A stretch of 64,000 nt of DNA from CAVYWD01 sp963772225. Its GTDB lineage: Bacteria > Myxococcota > Myxococcia > Myxococcales > UBA5297. This document shows, in pieces, positions 8,802 through 17,719 of this stretch. Within the stretch, counting starts at the first letter, position 1. Each line of letters starts with the position of its first letter. A program made the position numbers and the translations under genes. Below the pieces are notes generated by a model. It was given only the letters and a program-made list of their open reading frames with translations, had not been told where the DNA came from and did not search any database. The DNA lies in assembly GCA_963772225.1 (NCBI GenBank), contig CAVYWD010000002.1, positions 2,356,001 to 2,420,000 of the forward strand, given 5' to 3'.

Positions 8802-10124
8802 ATGGACTTGAAGAACAGCGTCATCGAGAAGGCCAAGAACCGCAGCGCCGTGGTCGGGGTCATCGGCCAGGGCTATGTCGGGTTGCCACTCGCGCTCGTC
8901 TACGCGGAGGCGGGTTTCCGCGTCCTCGGCTTCGACGTGGACGCGAAGAAGATCGACGCCATCAACCGCGGCGAGTCGTACATCAAGCACATCGGGCCGG
9001 AGCGCGTCGGCGCGGCGGTGAAGAGCGGCAAGCTGCGGGGGAGCGCGAGCTTCGACGCGCTGGCGGAGTGCGACGCCATCTTCATCTGCGTGCCGACGCC
9101 GCTGGGCAAGCACCGCGAGCCCGACAACTCGTACATCCACCAGACGGCTCGGGAGATCGGCCCGCGGCTCCGGCGCGGGCAGCTCGTGGTGCTCGAGTCC
9201 ACGACTTACCCCGGCACCACGGAGGAGGAGGTTCAGCCCATCCTTGGAGCCAAGGGGCTCACGTGCCCGGAGGATTACTTCCTGGCGTTCTCCCCTGAGC
9301 GCGAGGACCCGGGGAACCCGAGCTTCCACACGCGGAATATTCCGAAGCTGGTGGGCGGCATCAACCGCGAGTCTACCGAGGTGGCCGTGGCGTTCTACTC
9401 GGCCGCGGTCGACAAGGTGGTGCCGCTGCCGTCGGCGAAGGTGGCGGAGTCGGCCAAGCTGCTCGAGAACGTGTTCCGGTCGGTGAACATCGCGTTGGTG
9501 AACGAGCTGAAGGTGGTCTTCGACCAGATGGGCATCGACGTCTGGGAGGTCATCGAGGCTGCGAAGACGAAGCCTTTCGGGTTCATGCCGTTCTATCCGG
9601 GGCCGGGCCTGGGCGGGCACTGCATTCCCCTGGACCCGTTCTACCTGGCCTGGAAGGCGGCCGAGCATGGGGTTTGGGCGCGGTTCATCGAGCTCGCGGG
9701 GGAGATCAATACGGCCATGCCGAAGTATGTCGTCGGCAAGGTCATGGAGGCCCTCAACCACGACGCCAAGGCTCTCAAGGGGGCCAAGGTGCTGGTGCTT
9801 GGGCTCGCGTATAAGGCGGATATCGATGACGACCGGGAGTCGCCTTCGTATGAGATCATCGAGCTCTTGAAGGACGGCGGGGCCGCGGTGGACTACTGCG
9901 ACCCGTTCCTGCCCGTGGCCCATCACACGCGCAAGTACGGGGATACGAAAATGCGCTCGGTCGCTTGCAGCGCTGAGGTTTTTGCCGGGTATGATGCCCT
10001 CGTCGTGGCGACCGCGCATAAGCAGTTCAAGCGCGCGGAGCTGTATGCCGGGGCGAAGGTGGTGGTCGATTCGAGGAATGCGCTCCTAGGGCTGGCGAGC
10101 GGGGCGCGCGTGGTGAAGGCGTAG
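8802..10124 (+). CDS. Nucleotide-sugar dehydrogenase (UDP-GlcNAc/UDP-ManNAc dehydrogenase type)
   Basis: 440 residues. NAD-dependent four-electron oxidation of a UDP-hexose or UDP-N-acetylhexosamine at C6, giving a uronic acid precursor for polysaccharide. The Rossmann motif VGVIGQGYVGLPLA is at 18-31, and the conserved FICVPTPLG and LESTTYPGTT follow. The catalytic Cys274 sits in GPGLGGHCIPLDPFYL. The C-terminal substrate domain has LGLAYKADIDDDRESPS. The GPGLGGHCIPLDP form and length favour the WbpA/WecC-like branch over plain UDP-glucose dehydrogenase, but the substrate cannot be fixed from sequence. It begins the run of sugar genes downstream of the Wzc-like gene. Confidence 0.85.
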   Translation: MDLKNSVIEKAKNRSAVVGVIGQGYVGLPLALVYAEAGFRVLGFDVDAKKIDAINRGESYIKHIGPERVGAAVKSGKLRGSASFDALAECDAIFICVPTPLGKHREPDNSYIHQTAREIGPRLRRGQLVVLESTTYPGTTEEEVQPILGAKGLTCPEDYFLAFSPEREDPGNPSFHTRNIPKLVGGINRESTEVAVAFYSAAVDKVVPLPSAKVAESAKLLENVFRSVNIALVNELKVVFDQMGIDVWEVIEAAKTKPFGFMPFYPGPGLGGHCIPLDPFYLAWKAAEHGVWARFIELAGEINTAMPKYVVGKVMEALNHDAKALKGAKVLVLGLAYKADIDDDRESPSYEIIELLKDGGAAVDYCDPFLPVAHHTRKYGDTKMRSVACSAEVFAGYDALVVATAHKQFKRAELYAGAKVVVDSRNALLGLASGARVVKA

Positions 10125-10142
10125 AGGATCACGGGACAACCG

Positions 10143-10946
10143 ATGAGCCTTTCAGATTCCGCCAAAAGACTGCCCCCGAGCGTGAAGCGGGCCCTGCTCT
10201 TCGGCTATCGCAGCACAGCGCTGGTCTTCAACCCGGTGTCCGCTTTGCAGTCGGCGGCAGCGATCCCATGGTACGTGCGCTCGCTGCTGAGCTACCGCGC
10301 CGCCAGCTCGGAGAAGCTCCCGATCTGGGATCTCTATCCGCAGCTGGCCGATCGTGGCAACGCGGCCGGGGTGGGAACTGGACACTACTTCTTCCAGGAC
10401 CTCTGGGCCGCGCGTAAGATCTTCAAGTCGGGCTGCCGGGAGCACGTCGATGTGGCATCGCGCGTCGACGGGTTCGTCGCTCACTGCGCGGTTTTCGCCC
10501 AGGTAACATACGTGGACATTCGGCCCCTCACCGATTCCGACAAGGCGATCACGTGGAGGGAGGGGAGCGTAACGCGCCTGCCTTTCGAGGATCGAAGCCT
10601 CCCTTCTCTATCGTGCCTACACGTGGCCGAGCACATCGGCCTTGGGCGCTACGGCGACCCCCTCAATCCGAATGGGACCACGGAGGCGATGGCAGAGCTC
10701 CAGCGAGTCCTCGCTCCCGGCGGAAACCTCTATTTTGGCATTCCCATCGGGCGCGAGCGGGTCTGCTTCAACGCCCACAGGATTCTGTCCCCATCGACTG
10801 TGCTGAACGCATTTTCCGCACTGCGGCTAGAGTCGTTTGCGGCCGTTGACGATCGCGGAGCGTACCGCGAGGGCACGGCGCCCGACGCGTTCAGCGAGTC
10901 GGAATACTCGTGCGGCCTCTTCCACTTCGTGCGGCCGGCCGAGTAA
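10143..10946 (+). CDS. DUF268 protein, methyltransferase-like
   Basis: 267 residues. The conserved core HVDVASRVDGFVAHCAVF, VTYVDIRPLT, LPFEDRSLPSLSC and LHVAEHIGLGRYGDPLNPNG is the signature of DUF268 proteins. These look like class I SAM methyltransferases with a degenerate nucleotide-binding loop and are common in polysaccharide loci. The last conserved part (GGNLYFGIPIGRERVCFNAHR) is also present, so the protein is full length. It starts 18 bp after the dehydrogenase and ends 6 bp before rfbF, so it is in the same transcription unit. Substrate unknown. Confidence 0.8.
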   Translation: MSLSDSAKRLPPSVKRALLFGYRSTALVFNPVSALQSAAAIPWYVRSLLSYRAASSEKLPIWDLYPQLADRGNAAGVGTGHYFFQDLWAARKIFKSGCREHVDVASRVDGFVAHCAVFAQVTYVDIRPLTDSDKAITWREGSVTRLPFEDRSLPSLSCLHVAEHIGLGRYGDPLNPNGTTEAMAELQRVLAPGGNLYFGIPIGRERVCFNAHRILSPSTVLNAFSALRLESFAAVDDRGAYREGTAPDAFSESEYSCGLFHFVRPAE

Positions 10947-10952
10947 GAAGCC

Positions 10953-11735
10953 ATGAAGGCCGTCATCCTCTGCGGTGGACAAGGCACCCGAATCCGGGAC
11001 GCCAACGAGATGCTGCCGAAGCCGATGCTCCCCATCGGCGGCAAGCCCATCGTCTGGCACATCATGAAGAGCTATGCCGCCCATGGCGTACGCGAGTTCG
11101 TGCTGTGCTTGGGATACAAGGGCTGGCTCATTAAAGAGTTCTTCCTCAATTACCAGGCGATGACCACGGACGTGACGGTCTCGCTGGGGAAGAAGGACTC
11201 GGTTCGCTTTCATGGGAATCATTCGGAAGAGGATTGGTCGGTGACCCTCGCTGAGACGGGCGAGGACACCCAAACCGGCGGGCGCGTCGCGGCGATTCGG
11301 CGGTATGTCGAGGGCGACGACCTCTTTCTGCTCACCTACGGCGACGGGGTGTCGGATGTCGATATCCGCCGCTCCGTCGCGTTTCACCGCGAGCACGGGA
11401 AGATCGCGACGGTGACGGCGGTGCGGCCTCCGGGGCGGTTTGGGGAGATGCGGCTCGTGGACGGGCGGGTCTCCGATTTCAACGAGAAGCCGCAGGCGAG
11501 CGAGGGTTTCATCAACGGCGGCTTCTTCGTCTGCGACCCGAAGCGAATCTGGGGTTATGTAGGGACAGATCCGAAGACGATCTTCGAGCGCGCGCCGCTG
11601 CAGGGCTTGGCTCGAGACGGCGAGCTGGTCGCTTTCCCGCATACCGGCTTCTGGCAGCCGATGGACACAGCGCGCGAGTACGCGCTGCTCAACGACCTTT
11701 GGGCGTCCGGCAAAGCGCCCTGGAAGACCTGGTAA
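10953..11735 (+). CDS. rfbF: Glucose-1-phosphate cytidylyltransferase
   Basis: 260 residues, the usual length. Makes CDP-glucose from glucose-1-phosphate and CTP, the first step to CDP-linked 3,6-dideoxyhexoses. The N-terminus (MKAVILCGGQGTRIRD) holds the nucleotide-binding GGxGTR, followed by LPKPMLPIGGKPIVWHIM. The rfbF-specific stretches KEFFLNYQAMTTDVTV, LLTYGDGVSDVDI, FNEKPQ, FINGGFFV and GFWQPMDT are all present. The stop is 2 bp from the rfbG start, and RfbH follows, so the pathway order F-G-H is complete here. Confidence 0.95.
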   Translation: MKAVILCGGQGTRIRDANEMLPKPMLPIGGKPIVWHIMKSYAAHGVREFVLCLGYKGWLIKEFFLNYQAMTTDVTVSLGKKDSVRFHGNHSEEDWSVTLAETGEDTQTGGRVAAIRRYVEGDDLFLLTYGDGVSDVDIRRSVAFHREHGKIATVTAVRPPGRFGEMRLVDGRVSDFNEKPQASEGFINGGFFVCDPKRIWGYVGTDPKTIFERAPLQGLARDGELVAFPHTGFWQPMDTAREYALLNDLWASGKAPWKTW

Positions 11736-11737
11736 CC

Positions 11738-12925
11738 ATGCCGGCGCCGAGCGAGACCGAGCTGCGTCAGGCATACGCAGGCAAGCGGGTCTTCTTGACT
11801 GGGCACACGGGCTTCAAGGGCGGTTGGCTGGCGCTATGGCTCAGGGAGCTGGGCGCCGAAGTCTTTGGGTATGCGCTCGCGCCCGATACATCGCCCGCGC
11901 TTTTCGAGGTGGCGAAGGTCGGCGAGGCCTGCCGACAAAGCACCATCGGGGATATTCGCGACGGGTCCGCGCTGGTCCGCGCACTCGCCGATGCCAGGCC
12001 CGACTTCGTCTTTCACCTCGCTGCCCAGCCGCTCGTGCGGTTGAGCTATGAAGACCCGATCGGCACGGTCGAGACCAACGTTGTGGGCACCGCACGCCTG
12101 CTCGATGCGCTTCGCAGGCGCGCGCGCCCGTGTGCCGTCGTCATCGTTACCAGCGACAAGTGCTACGAGAACCGCGAATGGTCGTACGGCTATCGGGAAG
12201 ACGACGCCATGGGTGGCTATGACGTCTACTCCATGAGCAAGGGCGCGGCGGAGCTCGTGGTCTCGAGCTTTCGGCGCAGCTTCTTTCCTCCGGCGCAGCT
12301 CGCGGCTCACGGAGTAGCGCTCGCGAGCGCCCGGGCCGGGAACGTTGTCGGCGGCGGAGATTGGGCGAGGGACCGCATATTGCCCGACAGCATCTCGGCT
12401 CTCGTCGCCGAGCGGCCGATCCAGGTGCGAAACCCGGACGCGGTCAGGCCTTGGCAGCACGTGCTCGAGCCGCTCGGCGGCTATCTGCTGCTCGGCGCCC
12501 GGCTCGCGGGCCTCGGCACCGAGAGCCCGGAGAAGTTCTGCGAGGCGTGGAACTTTGGGCCGGGCGTCGAGTCGGCACGTACGGTAGGGGAGCTGGTCGG
12601 GGCCGTGATCCGCGGCTGGGGCACGGGTTCCTGGGAAGATCGGCGCGACCCCCGCGCCCCTCACGAGGCAGGGCTCCTTCGCCTGAGCATCGAGAAGGCG
12701 CACGGGTGGCTCGGCTGGACTCCGCGATGGGAATTCGAGGAGGCCATCGGGGCGACGGTCGCCTGGTATAAGGCCTTTCATCGGCAGCCGGCGCGGGTCG
12801 ACCTGGGCGCGCTCGCGCTGGCGCAGATCCAGGACTACATGCGCGCTGAGACGCCCGCCCGGCGCGCGCGAGCCAGCCCCGAATCTGAGACACGACGGAC
12901 CGGCGGCGCACCGGCTGGCGAGTAG
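11738..12925 (+). CDS. rfbG: CDP-glucose 4,6-dehydratase
   Basis: 395 residues from the ATG at 11738, chosen because it follows the rfbF stop by 2 bp. Converts CDP-glucose to CDP-4-keto-6-deoxyglucose with bound NAD. It is an extended short-chain dehydrogenase: VFLTGHTGFKGGWLALW near residues 18-34 binds NAD, and the YSMSK motif has Tyr164 and Lys168. The SDKCYENREW stretch is typical of RfbG. The next gene uses its product. The last ~35 residues (RAETPARRARASPESETRR) are a low-complexity tail not seen in typical family members. Confidence 0.93.
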   Translation: MPAPSETELRQAYAGKRVFLTGHTGFKGGWLALWLRELGAEVFGYALAPDTSPALFEVAKVGEACRQSTIGDIRDGSALVRALADARPDFVFHLAAQPLVRLSYEDPIGTVETNVVGTARLLDALRRRARPCAVVIVTSDKCYENREWSYGYREDDAMGGYDVYSMSKGAAELVVSSFRRSFFPPAQLAAHGVALASARAGNVVGGGDWARDRILPDSISALVAERPIQVRNPDAVRPWQHVLEPLGGYLLLGARLAGLGTESPEKFCEAWNFGPGVESARTVGELVGAVIRGWGTGSWEDRRDPRAPHEAGLLRLSIEKAHGWLGWTPRWEFEEAIGATVAWYKAFHRQPARVDLGALALAQIQDYMRAETPARRARASPESETRRTGGAPAGE

Positions 12926-12982
12926 AGTCGCCCATCTTGTCGCGGGGCCCGCGTCTCGCGGACTCAGCGCGTACTGGACGGA

Positions 12983-14359
12983 ATGGACAAGGAATCGCGA
13001 AAAGCCCTCGAGAAGCAGCTCGCCGGCGAGATCCTCGACCGGGTGAAGCGGATCGCGGAGCTTCGGCAGGCCGACGAGCGCGAGTTCGCGCCGGGCAAGA
13101 CGCCGGTCCGCTATGCAGGGCGAGTCTACGACGAGCGAGAGATGGTGAACCTCGTCGAGGCTTCGCTCGAGTTCTGGCTCACGGCAGGGCGTTGGCACCG
13201 AAAGCTCGAGTCCGACCTCGCTCATTGGTACGGCTTGCCGCATGCGCGCCTCGTGAACAGCGGCAGCTCCGCGAACCTTCTCGCCGTGGCGGCGCTGGCG
13301 AGCCCGACGTGGGGCGACCGCCGGTTGAAGCCCGGCGACGAGGTCATCACGGTCGCTGCGGGCTTCCCGACGACCGTGGCGCCGATTCTCCAATACGGGG
13401 CCGTGCCGGTGTTTGTCGACGTCGAGCTGCCGACCTACAACGCCGACATCTCGCAGCTCGAGGCGGCGCTCTCGCCGAGGACCCGCGCGGTCATGATGGC
13501 GCACACCCTGGGGAACCCCTTCGACCTGGGCGCCGTCACCGCTTTCTGCCAAGAGCACGACCTCTGGCTCGTGGAAGACAACTGCGACGCATCGGGCTCC
13601 ATCTACCAAGGGCGAAAGACCGGGACCTTCGGCGACCTCGCGACGCTCAGCTTCTATCCGCCTCACCACATGACCACCGGCGAGGGCGGCGCGGTGCTGT
13701 GCCGCGATGAGGCCATGAAGCGGGTCCTCGAGAGCCTGCGCGACTGGGGCCGCGATTGCTGGTGCCAGTCTGGAGTCGACAACACCTGCGGCAAGCGATT
13801 CGAGTGGCAGCTCGGAGAGCTTCCCGAGGGGTACGACCACAAGTACGTGTACAGCCACCTGGGCTACAACCTGAAGATGACGGACCTCCAGGCGGCGGTG
13901 GGGGTCGCGCAGCTCGAGAAGCTGGAGGGCTTTGGGAAGGCGCGGCGCGAGAATTGGCGCTTCTTCCGAGAGGCGCTCAGGGACCTCGAGGAGTTCCTCA
14001 TTCTCCCAGAGCCGACCCGAGGTGCGGACCCGAGCTGGTTTGGGTTCACGATCAGCGTGCGGCCGACGGCGCCCTTCAACCGGGACGAGCTGGTGGCGCA
14101 TCTGGAGGCGAAGAAGATTCAGACCCGGATGCTCTTCGCGGGCAACCTCGTCCGCCAGCCGGCGCTGACGACCCTCGGCGCGCGCCGAAAGGCGGAGGGC
14201 GGCGGACCCTTGTACCGAGCCGTGGGAGCGCTGGCGGCGACCGACCGCGTGATGAACGAGGCGTTCTGGTTTGGTGTCTACCCGGGGCTTTCCGAGGCGG
14301 CGCGTGGCGAGGTCGCCGAGGCGGTGCGCGGGTTCGTCCGCGAGAGAGCTGGGCGGTAG
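12983..14359 (+). CDS. rfbH: CDP-4-keto-6-deoxy-D-glucose 3-dehydratase (E1)
   Basis: 458 residues. PMP-dependent [2Fe-2S] enzyme that removes the C3 hydroxyl on the way to 3,6-dideoxyhexoses (abequose, paratose, tyvelose, ascarylose). It has the DegT fold, but the usual PLP-lysine is His: SFYPPHHMTTGEGG with His228 in the Lys place. The cluster Cys residues are visible in DWGRDCWCQSGVDNTCGK (Cys259, Cys261, Cys269 and neighbours). VNSGSSANLL and GYNLKMTDLQAA are conserved. The family needs an electron-transfer reductase (RfbI/AscD, E3); none is encoded in this window. The next gene is likely to reduce the product. Confidence 0.94.
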   Translation: MDKESRKALEKQLAGEILDRVKRIAELRQADEREFAPGKTPVRYAGRVYDEREMVNLVEASLEFWLTAGRWHRKLESDLAHWYGLPHARLVNSGSSANLLAVAALASPTWGDRRLKPGDEVITVAAGFPTTVAPILQYGAVPVFVDVELPTYNADISQLEAALSPRTRAVMMAHTLGNPFDLGAVTAFCQEHDLWLVEDNCDASGSIYQGRKTGTFGDLATLSFYPPHHMTTGEGGAVLCRDEAMKRVLESLRDWGRDCWCQSGVDNTCGKRFEWQLGELPEGYDHKYVYSHLGYNLKMTDLQAAVGVAQLEKLEGFGKARRENWRFFREALRDLEEFLILPEPTRGADPSWFGFTISVRPTAPFNRDELVAHLEAKKIQTRMLFAGNLVRQPALTTLGARRKAEGGGPLYRAVGALAATDRVMNEAFWFGVYPGLSEAARGEVAEAVRGFVRERAGR

Positions 14360-14362
14360 GCC

Positions 14363-15331
14363 ATGATGCTGGCTGTGACCGGCGCGAGCGGATTTCTGGG
14401 GCGGCACCTGGTATCCGAGGCACGCTCAAGGGGCCTGGCCGTGAGGGCTCTTGTCGGCACTTCAGCGCAAGCGCAAGAGGAGCTCGAGCGACTGGGCGTC
14501 GCTGTTGTGCGCGGAAGGCTCGCGGAGCCCGCGTGCGCTGCGAAGCTGCTCGAAGGCGCGGACGCCCTCATCCACCTGGCCGCCCTCGGTGTTCAGAGCC
14601 GCGACAGGGATTGGGCTCGGACCGCCCATGTGAACATCGTGGAGCCGCTCGCTTGGATCGAGCGTGCTGCGAAAAGTGTCCGGCGAGTGGTTGCCGTAGG
14701 GACGTGCCTTGAATACCGAGGACTCGGGAGCTTGCCGGAGAAGGGCTGCCCGGAATCCCAATGGGCGCCGCTCGATGAAGAAAGCTCGCTCGAGGCGAGG
14801 GACGCCTATGGTGCGACGAAGGCGGCGGGAGGCCTGCTCCTTCGCGCGCTCGCTCGGGAGCGAGGGCTTCCGATGTGGTATTTGAGAATTGCATCACTCT
14901 ATGGGCCAGGCGACGACGCGGCAAAGCTGATTCCAGGAGCGATTGCAGCAGCGCGCGCGCGAACCGCCTTCGAAACGACGGCCGGCGAGCAAATCCGAGA
15001 GTGGCTGCACGTTCAGGACGCCGTCAGCGCCGTGCTCGCTGCGGCCGAACGGGAGCCTCCGCAGGGTTCAGCAGTCCTGAATGTCGGCACCGGCGTTGGC
15101 GTTGCAACTGCGATGGTCGTGAGGCGCATCTTCGAAGCCGCAGGTGCCCCGAGCGAGCTGGTCCGCACCGGTGCCCGACCGTACCGCCAGGGTGAGGTGC
15201 ACTATCTAGTGATGACGTGCACGAAGGCCCGGGAGATCCTCGGCTTTGCACCAGCGACCGAGATGGACGACTTCCTGCGAGAGCATTGTGCGCCTGGCGC
15301 CACGGTCAATGGGCGCCTCCTTGAGAACTAG
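14363..15331 (+). CDS. NAD(P)-dependent epimerase/reductase, probably the last step to a CDP-3,6-dideoxyhexose
   Basis: 322 residues (second Met at 14366 also possible). Extended SDR: TGASGFLGRHL at 6-16 binds the nucleotide, and YGATK gives catalytic Tyr149 and Lys153, with VGTCLEYRG supplying the Thr/Ser. It starts 3 bp after the rfbH stop, so by position it should be the C4-ketoreductase that makes CDP-abequose, CDP-paratose or a related sugar, as RfbJ/RfbS do. Sequence alone does not say which epimer forms. Confidence 0.75.
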   Translation: MMLAVTGASGFLGRHLVSEARSRGLAVRALVGTSAQAQEELERLGVAVVRGRLAEPACAAKLLEGADALIHLAALGVQSRDRDWARTAHVNIVEPLAWIERAAKSVRRVVAVGTCLEYRGLGSLPEKGCPESQWAPLDEESSLEARDAYGATKAAGGLLLRALARERGLPMWYLRIASLYGPGDDAAKLIPGAIAAARARTAFETTAGEQIREWLHVQDAVSAVLAAAEREPPQGSAVLNVGTGVGVATAMVVRRIFEAAGAPSELVRTGARPYRQGEVHYLVMTCTKAREILGFAPATEMDDFLREHCAPGATVNGRLLEN

Positions 15332-15358
15332 CCGCGCTCTCGGAGGCACGGGAAGGCG

Positions 15359-16567
15359 TTGACTCAGCCGCGAGCGTTGCGAGACCACGAGCATCTTGGC
15401 GAGGTTGGGATGACATCAACGCACCGCGAGAGATTGCATGGCGAACGTCCCTGGATTTGGTGCGGGCCGATAGGGGGCTCGCGCGATCCAGCGACCTCCG
15501 CCGCGGTGAGTCTTGCCGCGCTGCACTGGCAACGCGGGCTCATCCAGGCGCTGCGGGACGTGGGAATCAATGTCCGCATCGTCGGCTACGTGCCGGAACG
15601 CGCTTGGCCCGGTGGCGAACTCCTGGTCGGCGGCCGAAAGGGAGACCTTCTCGGACTCGACTGCGAACACGGGTCGAAGTACCTCAACATCGCAGGGTTG
15701 CGCGAACTGGGGTTGGCAGCAGCGCAGATTCGGGCGATCGTGCGAAGCACGGAGCCTGCGAGCCAGCCGCTCCTCCTGACATACAACGTTCGTCCGTCGG
15801 CTGCCGCGACGGCGATGTTGCTGAGGGCCGTTCGCGGTGTGTCCTGGCTACCGGTCGTCGCCGATAGACCGGAGAGTGGATGGCGATCCGCTGCCCACGA
15901 CGTGGCGATAAGGGCCGCGAAAGGCTGCGTCTTCTTGGCCCACGCAGCGTATTTGGAGTGGACGGCGGGACCAAAGCTCCATCTGGACGGCGGGGTCTGG
16001 GAGGTCGCTCGACCGGCGACGGAAAGGCCGGTGGCTCGAGCCCTGCTGTACGCGGGGAGTCTCACGCGATTTGCCGGCCTCGAGCTCCTTCTGCGTGGAT
16101 TCGGGATGGTGAGAGACAGGGATTGCCAGCTATGGATCTGTGGGAAGGGCGACGATGGCGCAGTCAGGGAGGCGGCGGCGAAGGACAACAGAATTCGATA
16201 TTTCGGCGTCGTCCCGGAGCCCAAGCTGCGAGAGCTGTCGGCGGAGGCGCTCGGTTTCGTGAATCCGAGGCCGCCGGACCTCTCGACCAGCGACCACAAC
16301 TTTCCATCAAAGATTCTCGACTACCTCGGCTATGGCAAGCCGGTCATCAGCACGTGGACGGGCGGGTTGGCGCCCGAGTACCGAGGTGTACTGCAAGTGG
16401 TCGACGGAAGGGCTGAGGCATTTGCTGCCGGAATTGAAGAGGTCCTGAGGCTCGGCGAGCGGGAGCTGAGCGCGATTCGAGAACGAATTCGCGCCTTCGC
16501 GGCTGAGCGTACGTGGGCGGCACAGGCGCGTCGTCTCGTCGAGTTCGCTGGGACGCTGCGTGCATGA
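15359..16567 (+). CDS. Glycosyltransferase, GT4-like (GT-B fold)
   Basis: 402 residues from the TTG at 15359, or 385 from the ATG at 15410. The C-terminal half is a GT-B nucleotide-sugar domain: ALLYAGSLTRFAGLELLLRGF, LWICGKGDDGAVREAA, IRYFGVVPEPKL and FPSKILDYLGYGKPVIST, where the last segment contacts the donor in GT4 enzymes. The N-terminal half (WIWCGPIGGSRDP, LLTYNVRPSAAATAMLL) fits the acceptor domain. It follows the CDP-dideoxyhexose genes and may use that donor, but this is inference. Confidence 0.75.
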   Translation: MTQPRALRDHEHLGEVGMTSTHRERLHGERPWIWCGPIGGSRDPATSAAVSLAALHWQRGLIQALRDVGINVRIVGYVPERAWPGGELLVGGRKGDLLGLDCEHGSKYLNIAGLRELGLAAAQIRAIVRSTEPASQPLLLTYNVRPSAAATAMLLRAVRGVSWLPVVADRPESGWRSAAHDVAIRAAKGCVFLAHAAYLEWTAGPKLHLDGGVWEVARPATERPVARALLYAGSLTRFAGLELLLRGFGMVRDRDCQLWICGKGDDGAVREAAAKDNRIRYFGVVPEPKLRELSAEALGFVNPRPPDLSTSDHNFPSKILDYLGYGKPVISTWTGGLAPEYRGVLQVVDGRAEAFAAGIEEVLRLGERELSAIRERIRAFAAERTWAAQARRLVEFAGTLRA

Positions 16568-16603
16568 ATCACGAACGCCCCGGAAGGCACGCTGCGAAGG
16601 GGT

Positions 16604-17719
16604 ATGTTGAACATGAAAAGCATCCTGTTTCTCACAGGCACGGAGAGCCCGTTTCAGACCGAGCTCGCTGCGGCGATCAACGCCCTGGGTGAGCTGCGAT
16701 ATACGCTGGCCTTTGATGAGGCCCACCTCGGCGACCGCGGTGCACATTGGCGGACGGGCGAAGTGCATGACCACGTTGTTCGGTATCAAGGTTCGGGCGG
16801 TCGTGATCTGGAAGGATGGACGGAACAGGTTGTGGCGTCGGTCAAACCCGACGTCGTCATCGTCGGCGGCATCCGGGGAGAGAGGTTCGAAAGGGCGGCG
16901 CGGCTCGCACGAGGCCGAGGCGCGAGGCTCGGGGTCTTCGCGGAACAGCCCAATCCAAAGTCTGGACTGGCCGAGGCGGTCTTCGAGGCCGCGGTGGTGC
17001 CGGCCTTCCGCCGGCGCGTTGACCTTGTCCTCGCGGTTGGAGACACGGCCGTACAGCGCTATTGTCGTTGGCTCCGGCGGCCACAGGACGTCCACTGGTT
17101 TCCGTACTATCAGCGGCTGACGCGCTGCGAAGGGCGCAGGTACGATGAGAGTGAGACGCGCTTTCTGTTTTCTGGACGCCTCATCCCGAGAAATCGACCC
17201 GAAAACGTGCTCCTGGCGTTCGAAGAAATCGTGGACGCGCAGGTCGGCACGGTGAGTCTATGCATCTCGGGGAAGGGACCCTCAGAGGGCCTGCTGCGAG
17301 CGATCGAGAGCAAATACACGAACCTCGCGGGTAGGGTCCGATATGACCGGGATTTCGCCGAGTGGAATGACCGCCTGCGACCATTCCAGCAGAGCGACAT
17401 TCTGGTTCTTCCGGCGCGGCACTCGGGATGGGGCTTGGTCGTGCCGGAAGCGTTGGCGATGGGCATGGCGGTGGTGACGACCTGGGGCGTGGAAGCAGCG
17501 CGACACATGGTACGCCACGGCCAGAACGGGCTCCTGTGCGACGGCTCCGTCGCCCAGCTCGCCGAGGCGATGAGGGTCCTAGCGAAGGAGCGAATGCTGC
17601 GAGAGAAGATGCAGCGATGTGCTGCCAGGTCGGCGGATGACTTCGACGTGAGCGTGGGAGCAAGGCGCTTTGTGGACATTCTTGGGCCATATCTTGATAG
17701 CCGCTGGGGCGCGAGGTGA
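16604..17719 (+). CDS. Glycosyltransferase family 4
   Basis: 371 residues. GT-B fold: the N-terminal domain is MLNMKSILFLTGTESPFQTE and VKPDVVIVGGIRGERFE, and the C-terminal donor domain is RFLFSGRLIPRNRPENVLLAFEEI, LCISGKGPSEG and LVLPARHSGWGLVVPEALAMGMAVVTT, with the E-x7-E type motif. It probably adds one sugar during assembly of the lipid-linked repeat unit at the inner membrane. The second Met (16613) is an alternative start. The stop overlaps the GTG start of the next gene by 4 bp. Confidence 0.82.
   Translation: MLNMKSILFLTGTESPFQTELAAAINALGELRYTLAFDEAHLGDRGAHWRTGEVHDHVVRYQGSGGRDLEGWTEQVVASVKPDVVIVGGIRGERFERAARLARGRGARLGVFAEQPNPKSGLAEAVFEAAVVPAFRRRVDLVLAVGDTAVQRYCRWLRRPQDVHWFPYYQRLTRCEGRRYDESETRFLFSGRLIPRNRPENVLLAFEEIVDAQVGTVSLCISGKGPSEGLLRAIESKYTNLAGRVRYDRDFAEWNDRLRPFQQSDILVLPARHSGWGLVVPEALAMGMAVVTTWGVEAARHMVRHGQNGLLCDGSVAQLAEAMRVLAKERMLREKMQRCAARSADDFDVSVGARRFVDILGPYLDSRWGAR

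Noticed and set aside
11834..14407. 857-residue open frame on the minus strand
   Set aside because: Antisense to rfbG and rfbH, which are certain; no recognisable domains.
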